NCBI RefSeq assembly: GCF_947494555.1
Contig: NZ_CANLVF010000005.1
Coordinates: 248,001 to 312,000, forward strand
DNA length: 64,000 nt
Direction of reading: 5' to 3'
DNA from: an uncultured Roseibium sp.
GTDB taxonomy: Bacteria; Pseudomonadota; Alphaproteobacteria; Rhizobiales; Stappiaceae
This document shows, piece after piece, positions 42,287 to 50,364 of the stretch. Each line of letters opens with the position of its first letter. The stretch's first letter is position 1. Under the pieces are notes generated by a model. It saw nothing but the letters and a program-made list of their open reading frames with translations, searched no databases and had not been told where the DNA came from. A program made the position numbers and the translations under genes.

Positions 42287-44428
42287 TCAAATTACGAGAA
42301 ATTTACCCAGGCGAGCACGATTCTCGTCACTCTGGCCCACCAACTCTACCTTTTTCAGGATTGGCAGATAATTCTCGCTCTCAGCTTGCTTGACGTCTAC
42401 GCTGGAACAGGTAGCAAACGCCTCCGATAAGCGCCTGGCGACAAAGGGCGCAGCAACACTCGTGCCCTGCAAGGACGCATAGGACCCGCTGCGTGTACCT
42501 GCTGCGACAACGCCTGGAACAATATTCGATCGGTCTGAAATCGCGGTGCAGTCAACGCTGCCGACACTGGTGTCGGGACTGACCTTGCCTGCCGAACTGT
42601 AGTTGGACGCAATTGGCTTATCTGCATCCCAGCCGGTCTCGGCGGACGGTCTGCAACCGGAAACAACGAGGGCTACCGATCCGGTTGCCATGCCGTTCAT
42701 CGAGCCGAACCGACGGACGTGGCTACCGCCAATGTCTTCCTGTGCCGGCCCGCCACTGTCGTCGGCGATCCTGTATTTTTTGTCTCTCAGATAGCTCTGG
42801 CGATTGCCCTTTCGAAAGGCTTCCAGATCGACGTCACGCTGCACCCAGAGATTTATCACGCCGTGATCGGATGGTGCCGCCTTGCCACGTGTCAATGTCA
42901 CAGTCCATACGCCACCCGGTGCTGCCGGCAAGTTCTCATCGTCCGGTTCCGTCGGAGCCAAAGCAAGCAGAACGCGCCACCTGCCGGTCCCGCGGTGATT
43001 GTCGAGGCTGATCAATCCGATTGCCTTGCCACCTGTCGGGCCACCAAGCCTGACCGCCTGGAACCGTCGCGGATCGCCCGTGGTATGCGACCCGTCCGGC
43101 GTCAGATCCATTGAGGTTTCGGTCATTCCAAGTGGCGACTTAAGACCTATGGAACAGCTTTGCGGATCGAAACCTGCCGGGAACCACATTTCCAGATAGT
43201 TGGAGGTCCGATCGTTCGGTTGTGTCACCCATTTGAATGAAAAGCTGCCATCCTCAAGATCCTTGGCGGAAATCTCGCCGTGAAGGCGATCCTGGAAGGT
43301 ATTCCCGGATGGAAGTACGATTGCAGTCGGGCGCCCCAAATTGCGACGTTCGCCCACAACTTCATTGATTGCAGCTTCCAATTCGCTTTCGCCATCATGG
43401 CGGCCGCCTGAAAACCCATAACTGCAATTGATGGTGACACGAATGTCCTCAACCCCATACCCGGCTGCGATGCGTTCGGCGCGCTCCAGGATATAATGCA
43501 CAGCAGCGAGCAGATAACTGGACTTGCCAAAACTCGACGTATCCCAGGGATAGGTATTCGGCAGCTGAACTGCGACCAGACGCGTTTCCTCTGGTGGGGC
43601 TTCGGATTTATTGGGGTCATGGCCTGCCGCCACATCCATGATGTGCGCACCATGGGTGACGAGGCGATTGATCGCAGCACTGGAACCGAACTGCGGTTCG
43701 GCGGCGCCGGCGGCTGCATAAAGTGCATCCTCGTCATCACCGTAGTTGCGGATAAGGCCTTCGATTGCATCCCTGGTGAATTCCCGTCCGAACAAAACAC
43801 CGGACGGGCGACCACTCCGATTTTCAGCGGACTGCAACCAGCAAAATTCCAGCCGTGTGCGCTTTCCGTCTGCTGCCCGGAAGTTGCCGTGCGCAAATGG
43901 AATTCCGTCGTCGATCACACCAAGAACGTTGATCGCCTTCGGCTGTGAAGCACCGGTTGGAACTTCCGGATCGGGTGACCAGTCCGGCTCACCTGGCACT
44001 CTATTCTGCAACCGGTTCATAGCCTTTTCCTCGACTGGAAAGGCCATTCTGAAACGCGCTTTGCCAACTTCATCAGTTTGGGTCGGCGCTGTCAGGTTCA
44101 AGGACAGGCTGTCCAGCGATATGCCCTCGTCGGATGGATTTTCAACGACCAGCGGCCAGAACCGCAAGGCAACATCATCTTTGGTGCCCCAAAGTGTCGG
44201 AATCCATGTTCCACGGCCTGCATGCTCAGCAATGTTCTCCAGCAAGCCGGGTTTCACCGGCTTGGGATGTTCTGCAAGAGCGGTCAGATATTTGAGTTTG
44301 TCCGTATGATATGCCGGGAACGTATAGGGATTACCTATCCCGAAGTTCCAGTTTTCATATGGGCCGAGGTAATTCTCGAGTTCGACGGCCTCGGTCATCC
44401 CGCTGCCGCTTGTGTTCGCATCGGTCAT
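42287..44428 (-). CDS. Subtilisin-family (S8) serine protease, no signal peptide
   Basis: A 713-residue protein. The catalytic triad is visible: Asp in LGVIDDGIPFAHGNF (Asp173 or 174), His in LVTHGAHIMDVAAG (His259) and Ser in LQGTSVAAPFVAR (near residue 660). About 165 residues precede the domain and a beta-rich insertion of roughly 250 residues sits between the His and Ser blocks. There is no signal peptide or membrane helix, so it should stay in the cytosol unless exported by another route. It starts 17 bases after the PAP2 gene and is the last gene of the operon. Targets are unknown. Confidence 0.88.
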   Translation of the reverse strand: MTDANTSGSGMTEAVELENYLGPYENWNFGIGNPYTFPAYHTDKLKYLTALAEHPKPVKPGLLENIAEHAGRGTWIPTLWGTKDDVALRFWPLVVENPSDEGISLDSLSLNLTAPTQTDEVGKARFRMAFPVEEKAMNRLQNRVPGEPDWSPDPEVPTGASQPKAINVLGVIDDGIPFAHGNFRAADGKRTRLEFCWLQSAENRSGRPSGVLFGREFTRDAIEGLIRNYGDDEDALYAAAGAAEPQFGSSAAINRLVTHGAHIMDVAAGHDPNKSEAPPEETRLVAVQLPNTYPWDTSSFGKSSYLLAAVHYILERAERIAAGYGVEDIRVTINCSYGFSGGRHDGESELEAAINEVVGERRNLGRPTAIVLPSGNTFQDRLHGEISAKDLEDGSFSFKWVTQPNDRTSNYLEMWFPAGFDPQSCSIGLKSPLGMTETSMDLTPDGSHTTGDPRRFQAVRLGGPTGGKAIGLISLDNHRGTGRWRVLLALAPTEPDDENLPAAPGGVWTVTLTRGKAAPSDHGVINLWVQRDVDLEAFRKGNRQSYLRDKKYRIADDSGGPAQEDIGGSHVRRFGSMNGMATGSVALVVSGCRPSAETGWDADKPIASNYSSAGKVSPDTSVGSVDCTAISDRSNIVPGVVAAGTRSGSYASLQGTSVAAPFVARRLSEAFATCSSVDVKQAESENYLPILKKVELVGQSDENRARLGKFLVI

Positions 44429-44445
44429 TTTGGAGCCGCCCTTCG

Positions 44446-45573
44446 TTAGAGGTCAAACTCATTGACCGCATTCGTCCAAAGCCATGTGAATTGCTCACTC
44501 ACGTCGACGCTCAATTGCGGCAGTTCGCTCACGCCATGTTCGCCCCATTTAGACGACTGATAGTGCGACACCATGAAATCGGAATCAGCGCGGGCCTCAT
44601 ACTTCAAGCCCCTGAGCTCTGTATCGACACCACATTTCTTCAAGACGATCTCACCGACTGTCTTGCCGAGAAGAGCTCCTGCCCAGCTGTCAACCGGGTA
44701 ATGCACGCCAGCGACCGTGCGGCTGACAGCGATACGTTCGGCTTGCTTGCGGAGCAGTTTCTTGCGCTTTTCACCGTCGGGATAGTGAGTGCCGGATGCG
44801 TCGATCAAACCTTCCAGCATACGTGTGACGGCAAAAGCTTCGGTCGCGTGCGCACTCGGGAAGCTGCCATGGCCAGGTGTCGGGATCATCGGCAGGATTG
44901 TTGTTCCGATCCTGTCGGGCCGCCGAATGGCCAGATGGTGCTTCACGATCATTGCCACGTGGGCCGCCAGGACCTGCGTCAGTGTGATCAGTTCCAGTGT
45001 CTTGCCGTTACGGGCCGGCACTAGACCGAGGATCATTGCAAAATAGGGGGTCGGGAAGCCGAGCTGCGACGTGATTTCCGCCGTGCGCTCCGGACGCTGA
45101 TCCATATAGGCACGGACAAATTCGAGTTGTTTGTCGAAGAGATCACCGTCAGGCCGTGCAATGCGGAAAAACGGATGTGCGTCGCCGGTGCTGCGGGATC
45201 GATAAGAGATGGTAACCTCTTTCGTATCCTTTGGCGCTTCCCAGACAATCTCACTGAAAAAATCACTTAAATAAAGAGACGCTCTCACCCAGTCAGACCA
45301 TCTGTCGAGATTGTCCGTGGAAGAAAACTCCAGTTCCCGAGACGGATGCGTAGCAGCATCGCCAGCTACGTGAGCAATCGCCTGCGCACTGGTCTGCAAT
45401 CCCTGTACGGTTAAAGGATCAAGTGCACCACCAGCACCGGCCCCCAACAACCCGCCAAGACCCGAAGCGTTCAGCCCACCGAGCCCACCAAGACCGCCGA
45501 GGCCGCCAAGCCCGCCGAGACCACCAAGTCCGCCCAGACCACCTAGTCCGCCGAGCCCACCAAAATACGCCAT
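44446..45573 (-). CDS. Soluble PAP2 / vanadium haloperoxidase-fold protein with (GGL)10 head
   Basis: A 375-residue protein. The three PAP2 motifs are intact: KHHLAIRRP (K-x6-RP, residues 211-219), PSAH (239-242) and SRTVAGVHYPVD (284-295). The same residues bind vanadate in haloperoxidases, and the all-helical, non-membrane sequence favours that soluble branch over lipid phosphatases. The N-terminus is ten perfect Gly-Gly-Leu repeats (residues 5-34) followed by more Gly/Leu/Ala, which may act as a membrane-associating or self-assembling head. GGGGAGG precedes the ATG. It lies between the regulator and the protease in one operon. Confidence 0.85.
   Translation of the reverse strand: MAYFGGLGGLGGLGGLGGLGGLGGLGGLGGLGGLNASGLGGLLGAGAGGALDPLTVQGLQTSAQAIAHVAGDAATHPSRELEFSSTDNLDRWSDWVRASLYLSDFFSEIVWEAPKDTKEVTISYRSRSTGDAHPFFRIARPDGDLFDKQLEFVRAYMDQRPERTAEITSQLGFPTPYFAMILGLVPARNGKTLELITLTQVLAAHVAMIVKHHLAIRRPDRIGTTILPMIPTPGHGSFPSAHATEAFAVTRMLEGLIDASGTHYPDGEKRKKLLRKQAERIAVSRTVAGVHYPVDSWAGALLGKTVGEIVLKKCGVDTELRGLKYEARADSDFMVSHYQSSKWGEHGVSELPQLSVDVSEQFTWLWTNAVNEFDL
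45472..45561 (-). repeat. Nine-base tandem repeat coding (Gly-Gly-Leu)10
   Basis: Ten nine-base units encode GGL each. The third codon positions vary between copies, so the array is not a fresh slippage product but is kept for its protein sequence. Confidence 0.93.
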
Positions 45574-45596
45574 ATACGCCTCCCCAATGAAATGCG

Positions 45597-47240
45597 TTAT
45601 TGAAATCCAGCAGCGCGCAGCGCGCGCGCAACATTTTTTCCACTCGAATACTCTGCGGCCGGGTGCGCCCGCATATAGCCCTCGACAGAAAAATCCGGCT
45701 GCCTGCGCCGAAGTTCGTCGGCGACGAGTTTCGCCTCATCTGTTCGCTCTAAGAAATGCAACGCTGTAATCTTTACGCGCAACGTCGACAGATGCCGCTG
45801 ATTCCGCTCGAGTGAGCTGTCAGCAAATTTGAGCGCTTTTTCATAATCTTCAGCGGCAAGGTACGCAGTCGCACTCAGACAATCGTAGAAATACTTGAAC
45901 GGATCGATCGGTGAGAGCTTTCGCGCTTTGTCCGCGGCATGCACGGCCTGTTCACCCGAATCCTGGAACGCATAGAGCGCACTGCGCAATAGCCACGAAA
46001 GTGCCTCATTCGGATTATGCTCCAGCGCATTTTCGTATCGATGCGAAGCCACATCCAGCCGCCGCAACAAGTTGTTGTGCGCGAACCCGTCAATGGTCAT
46101 GCAGAATGCGTTTTCAGGGTCGATATCGAGCGCCTTGCTCGTGCTGCCCACGGCGTTTTTCGTATCCTTCGCAGGGTCTGAACTCCAACCATTTACGACG
46201 CTGAGCACATGCCACTTTCCGCGCCAGGCGTGCACCTCGGCCGATCGCGGCGAACGGCTAAGCGCCTCGTCAAGCAGCTCGCGTGACTTTGCAAAATCAC
46301 GCAATGTCGAACGATGCATCAGGCTGACGCTCGCCATCAGAAGTTTGTGGTCGGCGATCTCGCTGATCGGCCGGCCCCGGACGTATTTCAGCGTGTCGGA
46401 TGCGATCGCGTTTCCGACCGACGTCACAATATTGGTGAGACCCTGGCCGGCGTCGCTGATGAAGTCGTTCAGCTTTCCGCTGAACTGGCGCGTCCACAAA
46501 ATCCGCCCGGTTTCCGCGTCGAGGAAATCGACGTCGGTAATGACTTCATCACCGATCTGGCGAATGCTGCCGGCGACACAGTAATCAACGGAGAGTTTCG
46601 ACCGAATCGCGTCGATATCGATCCGGCGACCAGCAAGGGCGCGGCTGGAAAAATGCGAAATAACGGCAAGCAGGTTAGTACGCGACAGGGAGCGGCAAAT
46701 CTCCTCCGCAAACCAATCGCCAAGAATTGTGAGTTCGGGATTGTTTTCCAAACTCAGCAACGGCATCACCGTCACAGTAGGGACCGGTGGCCGGGGCAAT
46801 GATGACGACGGAGAGCGGAACAGGGCGTGGATCTGTTCCGGGCTGGCACGAACCGAATCCCGCCATTCCTCGAACAGCGGTGCAGGCACATCAAGGCCTT
46901 CCAAAAACGTGCCCTGCCCAGGCTGACCGGCGAAAACCACGTTGCTCAGGTCCAGCGTGACTTCCGAATTGTTGGTGGTGATAAGCTGGTTGTAGTAGGG
47001 GCCCATTGCCGACTTGATGTCGGACAACGCGCGCCTCAGGCTCTGTCTGCCGGTATCGTAGCAGGAAGCGCCCCAAAGCGTTTCCTGAAGGAAGGTGCGG
47101 CTGCGGCAGCCGTGTGGCGCTGTCGCAAGCAACGCGAAGATCGCGCGGTGCTTTTTGCCTGTGATCTCAAACGCTCCGGGCTCAATAGAGCGAACGATAC
47201 AGGACCCGAACAAGCTGATTTCCAAAACCTTACCGCGCAT
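45597..47240 (-). CDS. Winged-helix / TolB-like / TPR transcriptional regulator
   Basis: A 547-residue protein in three parts. Residues 1-100 are an OmpR/SARP-type winged helix (EISLFGSCIV, KKHRAIFALLATAPHGCRSR, ETLWG, SLRRALSDIKSAMG). Residues 155-290 resemble the TolB-like/FlgO segment seen in CadC-like regulators (VMPLLSLENNPEL, GDWFAEEICRSLSR). The rest is a series of TPR helices (KALDIDPENAF, NALEHNPNEALSW, ADSSLERNQRHLSTL). There is no membrane helix. It leads the operon with the PAP2 and protease genes (23-base gap) and probably regulates it. The start is ATG 47240, with GAGG upstream. Confidence 0.82.
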   Translation of the reverse strand: MRGKVLEISLFGSCIVRSIEPGAFEITGKKHRAIFALLATAPHGCRSRTFLQETLWGASCYDTGRQSLRRALSDIKSAMGPYYNQLITTNNSEVTLDLSNVVFAGQPGQGTFLEGLDVPAPLFEEWRDSVRASPEQIHALFRSPSSSLPRPPVPTVTVMPLLSLENNPELTILGDWFAEEICRSLSRTNLLAVISHFSSRALAGRRIDIDAIRSKLSVDYCVAGSIRQIGDEVITDVDFLDAETGRILWTRQFSGKLNDFISDAGQGLTNIVTSVGNAIASDTLKYVRGRPISEIADHKLLMASVSLMHRSTLRDFAKSRELLDEALSRSPRSAEVHAWRGKWHVLSVVNGWSSDPAKDTKNAVGSTSKALDIDPENAFCMTIDGFAHNNLLRRLDVASHRYENALEHNPNEALSWLLRSALYAFQDSGEQAVHAADKARKLSPIDPFKYFYDCLSATAYLAAEDYEKALKFADSSLERNQRHLSTLRVKITALHFLERTDEAKLVADELRRRQPDFSVEGYMRAHPAAEYSSGKNVARALRAAGFQ

Positions 47241-47383
47241 GCCCCATCGCCTCGAGAAAAGTACGTATTCTATAGAACAGCACTTATAGCCACTATCCAA
47301 CCACTTCACACTTTTTTCACGCTCGCCGAAAGCCAACTCCCTCTAAACTCACGGAGTGAGGAACAGAACCGCGAGCAAGAAAA

Positions 47384-47584
47384 TTGTCTGAAAAAAGCTC
47401 TATTATTGATGATGTTTCGGATGTTGTTGATTTTTTCCTAGCATGGAACAATCATCGCGAAACAGTGTTGAAGATTTCTGAAATGGATCATCTGGACGAT
47501 GATCAGAAGAAGACTTTGCACTGGCTCGTGAAGATGGCCGACAGGGTTAGTCTGACCGACCTGGAAAAGGACGATCTGCACTGA
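47384..47584 (+). CDS. Small acidic protein beside the protease operon
   Basis: A 66-residue acidic, helical protein (SEKSSIIDDVSDVVDFFLAW... LEKDDLH) starting at TTG, divergent from the regulator gene with about 140 bases between starts. The even charge pattern and lack of rare residues make it look real, but the ribosome site is weak. I do not recognise a family. Its place suggests control by the same regulator. Confidence 0.5.
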   Translation: MSEKSSIIDDVSDVVDFFLAWNNHRETVLKISEMDHLDDDQKKTLHWLVKMADRVSLTDLEKDDLH

Positions 47585-47651
47585 ACCGAATCGCAACTCC
47601 CTTCATTCCGAATCATAGATTTGGGCATTTGCCGACCGTGGGCAGGTCGCA

Positions 47652-47774
47652 CTAGGCAGGGCATTCATCATCCAGCCAGATTTCGAATTTGTCGCCACAG
47701 ACAGGTTGTTGGCAGGCCAGCCTGCTGCCAATGCCTCTGAGGCCTGATTGTTCAACATGCGCGCCGTTTTCATT
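47652..47774 (-). pseudogene. C-terminal remnant of a [2Fe-2S] ferredoxin
   Basis: The frame reads NENGAHVEQSG, GIGSRLACQQPV and DKFEIWLDDEC to a stop. That is the closing part of an adrenodoxin-type ferredoxin, where the last cluster cysteine sits in RLACQ. The three upstream cluster cysteines (C-x5-C-x2-C) are absent: the homologous part ends near 47774, and the divergent solute-binding gene follows. It cannot hold a cluster and is taken as a truncated gene. Confidence 0.6.
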
Positions 47775-47898
47775 TTTCTGACGCGGTTGCCACGATTGGG
47801 CTATGGTGATGAGAACAATAAAACGACTCGGCCGCATGTTTTGGTGGCTGAGCCTTTTAAGTCGTGCCAAGCAACCAGGTCCTACGATTTACGATGCC

Positions 47899-48732
47899 AT
47901 GAAGCAGTTTGCGATCGCGACATTGCTTATTCTCGTTCTGGCCTCGGTGTTTCCGGGTGCCGGTAAGGCTGAGGAATTTCAGGTGCCTAATTTCTGGGAT
48001 CCAAAGGCCGTGCATGACCGGCCGGGCTCTATTCCAGACAAGATCCAGTTTCTCGCAACCGACAATTATCCACCCTTCGTGTTCCGTGACCCGCAAGGCC
48101 GCCTGACCGGGTTTAATGTCGATCTTGCCCGTGCCCTCTGCCAGGAGCTTGGAAGCTCCTGCGCGCTCAGGATCAAGGATTTCAACGTGCTCTTGTCCGC
48201 TCTGGACGAAGAGGAAGGCGACGCGATCATTTCCGGTCTTTCCCGCGGATTTCCTGCGACGCGACGGCTGAATTTCACCGACGACTACCTGAAACTTCCT
48301 GCAAGGTTCGTCGTGCCTTCGGACAAGGCGGGCGCATTCAATGAGCAAGCACTCGCCGGAAAGACAATTGCGGTGGTATCCGGTTCGAGGTACGAGGCCT
48401 TCGCGGAACGGTTTTGGCCCGGCGCCCAGATATCCGGATTTGAAACCGTTTCTGCAGCGCGCGACGCAGTAAAGTCCGGAAAAGCCGACACGCATTTCGG
48501 CGACGGGCTGAGCCTCGCCTTCTGGCTGCCGAGCGAGTCCGCCGACGCATGCTGCACCTTCGCAGGAGGCCCCTGGCTGGAACCGGGTTATTTCGACCAG
48601 GGAATGGCGATAGCGACGCGGCCCGAAGATGTGGAGCGCGCGGCAGCCCTCAATTATGCCCTCAGGCAGCTGCAGCAAAAAGGTGTGTTCCGGGAGCTTT
48701 ATCTCCGGTATTTCCCGATCAGTTTCTACTGA
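47899..48732 (+). CDS. Periplasmic amino-acid-type solute-binding protein (family 3)
   Basis: A 277-residue exported protein. The signal peptide MKQFAIATLLILVLASVFPG ends near GKAEE; the mature part has FLATDNYPPFVFRDPQGRLTGFNVDLARALC, the classical family 3 opening for amino-acid binding proteins, and a GKADTHFGDG hinge strand. No ABC permease or ATPase is adjacent, so it may be an orphan or work in sensing. An ATG 96 bases upstream (47803) would add 32 residues ahead of the signal peptide; 47899 gives a clean signal. Confidence 0.82.
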   Translation: MKQFAIATLLILVLASVFPGAGKAEEFQVPNFWDPKAVHDRPGSIPDKIQFLATDNYPPFVFRDPQGRLTGFNVDLARALCQELGSSCALRIKDFNVLLSALDEEEGDAIISGLSRGFPATRRLNFTDDYLKLPARFVVPSDKAGAFNEQALAGKTIAVVSGSRYEAFAERFWPGAQISGFETVSAARDAVKSGKADTHFGDGLSLAFWLPSESADACCTFAGGPWLEPGYFDQGMAIATRPEDVERAAALNYALRQLQQKGVFRELYLRYFPISFY

Positions 48733-49577
48733 TTGCTCTTGCCGACTTCCAATGATTCGGCATCCGATGCCGGCTTTTGCCTGTCTTTCAAAAAGGGTAT
48801 GGCAAGGCTGAACGGCAGTTGATGGGCGTTCGGCGTCAGTGAGGGACCGAGGCCGATTTCCATTCCTTCGTGCCCTTTTTCAGGTTCTTCAATATAGGTG
48901 CCAAACAGCCTGTCCCAGATAGACAGATAGAATCCGTAGTTCGAGTCTGTTTCCCGCCGGATCACGGAATGATGGATCCGATGCATATCCGGCGTCACAA
49001 TGACGAACCGCAGAAGCCGGTCGAGGGCGCCGGGAAGCTTGAGGTTCGCATGCCCGAAGACGGCTGAGGCATTGAGAACAATCTCAAAAATCAGAACCGC
49101 TTCCACCGGACCACCAAGCGCCACAATCACCAGGCCCTTCCAGACGAATGAGAGCAGAATTTCTATAGGATGAAACCTGAGCGCTGTTGTTGCGTCCACT
49201 TCGCTGTCCGCATGGTGCACGCGGTGAATGCGCCAGAACAGTGGTATCTTGTGTGAGGCCACATGCTGGCCCCAAACGGCCAGATCCAATATCAGGAAAG
49301 TGATCACGCCGGCGGCGAGACCGTTCCACCCGATCAGTCCGAACAGACCCCAGCCTTTCTCCTGCGCCAGAAGCGCAAGGCCAACACCGCCAATCGGGAA
49401 AATCAGTCTGACGAGAATGGAGTCCAAGATAATAAGGCCCCAGTTGGTCGGCCAACGCTTCAAACGGCCGTTTTCAAGCCTGCGCCTTGGAAGTCCCGCC
49501 TCAAGCAACGCCATGGCCAGGAATACGCCGCCGAAACAGGCCATACGCACCTGGTTGATGTCGATTTGTTCAAACAT
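48726..49577 (-). CDS. Sterol desaturase / fatty acid hydroxylase family protein
   Basis: A 283-residue membrane protein with three or four hydrophobic segments. The di-iron histidine clusters are GQHVASH, HRVHH and HRIHH, the H-x3-4-H, HxxHH and HxxHH set of the family. It should hydroxylate or desaturate a lipid in the inner membrane. GGAAG lies eight to twelve bases before ATG 49577; the frame extends further upstream without a better start. Its 3' end overlaps that of the solute-binding gene by seven bases. Confidence 0.85.
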   Translation of the reverse strand: MFEQIDINQVRMACFGGVFLAMALLEAGLPRRRLENGRLKRWPTNWGLIILDSILVRLIFPIGGVGLALLAQEKGWGLFGLIGWNGLAAGVITFLILDLAVWGQHVASHKIPLFWRIHRVHHADSEVDATTALRFHPIEILLSFVWKGLVIVALGGPVEAVLIFEIVLNASAVFGHANLKLPGALDRLLRFVIVTPDMHRIHHSVIRRETDSNYGFYLSIWDRLFGTYIEEPEKGHEGMEIGLGPSLTPNAHQLPFSLAIPFLKDRQKPASDAESLEVGKSNQ

Positions 49578-49683
49578 GCACACAGTCTTCCGGTGTATTG
49601 TTATGTTGCTTGTCAGGTCCGATCCAACCCTGTAGCCATTCCTGACCAGTAGATGGGCCATCCTCCGGCAAAATATAGCCCGC

Positions 49684-50361
49684 ATGACAGAAATTGAAGC
49701 TGCGACAGATCACATCACCATGAACGACTTTCTCTGGACACGACCCGACACCCCACCTGTTGCCACGCTTCTGATGGCGCACGGCGCCGGCGCGCCGATG
49801 GATTCTGCTTTCATGGAAAAGCTTGCAACGGCACTCGGCGAACACCGAATTGCCGTTGCCCGGTTCGAATTCGCTTATATGGCCGGCAGGCGGACGGGTG
49901 GAAGTAAACGGCCGCCACCGCGCGCAGAAAAGCTGATCGCCGAATTCCAGACAGCTTTGCAGGCCTTGTTGCCGGTGGCCGAAGGCCCGATTCTTCTGGG
50001 CGGCAAGTCCATGGGAGGGCGCGTTGCGGCCATGCTGGGCGGCGGAGGTTCCCTGCCCTCTCGCGTTGGCGGCGTCTGCTGTTACGGCTATCCATTCCAC
50101 CCAACCGGCAAGCCGGATGCAGACTGGCGGATGGCGCCGTTGGAGGAGGCCAAACGACCAGTCCTTGTCCTGCAGGGCGACAGGGATCCGTTCGGCTCAA
50201 AACCCGAGCTGGACGAAATCTCTCTGCCGGACCACGTTTCACTCACCTATCTCGAAGACGGAAACCACGATTTCGGTCCGCGCGGCAAATCCCCGGCAAC
50301 GCTTGATGGCAACATCGGGATCGCGGCCCGGGAAACTGCTGCCTTCGCCGCATCGCTTTGA
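49684..50361 (+). CDS. Alpha/beta hydrolase, KANL3/Tex30-like family
   Basis: A 225-residue cytosolic hydrolase. LLMAHGAGAPMDSAFM forms the oxyanion region, GGKSMGGRVA the nucleophile elbow (Ser), LQGDRDPFG the acidic residue and GNHDFGPR the histidine. The HGAGAPMDS and KSMGGR pair are characteristic of this family, whose bacterial members have no assigned substrate. It stands between converging and diverging neighbours as a single gene. Confidence 0.85.
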   Translation: MTEIEAATDHITMNDFLWTRPDTPPVATLLMAHGAGAPMDSAFMEKLATALGEHRIAVARFEFAYMAGRRTGGSKRPPPRAEKLIAEFQTALQALLPVAEGPILLGGKSMGGRVAAMLGGGGSLPSRVGGVCCYGYPFHPTGKPDADWRMAPLEEAKRPVLVLQGDRDPFGSKPELDEISLPDHVSLTYLEDGNHDFGPRGKSPATLDGNIGIAARETAAFAASL

Positions 50362-50364
50362 AGA

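Noticed and set aside
45472-45561. Possible minisatellite or CRISPR-like array
   Set aside because: The unit is nine bases, in frame, and codes for Gly-Gly-Leu in a recognised enzyme.
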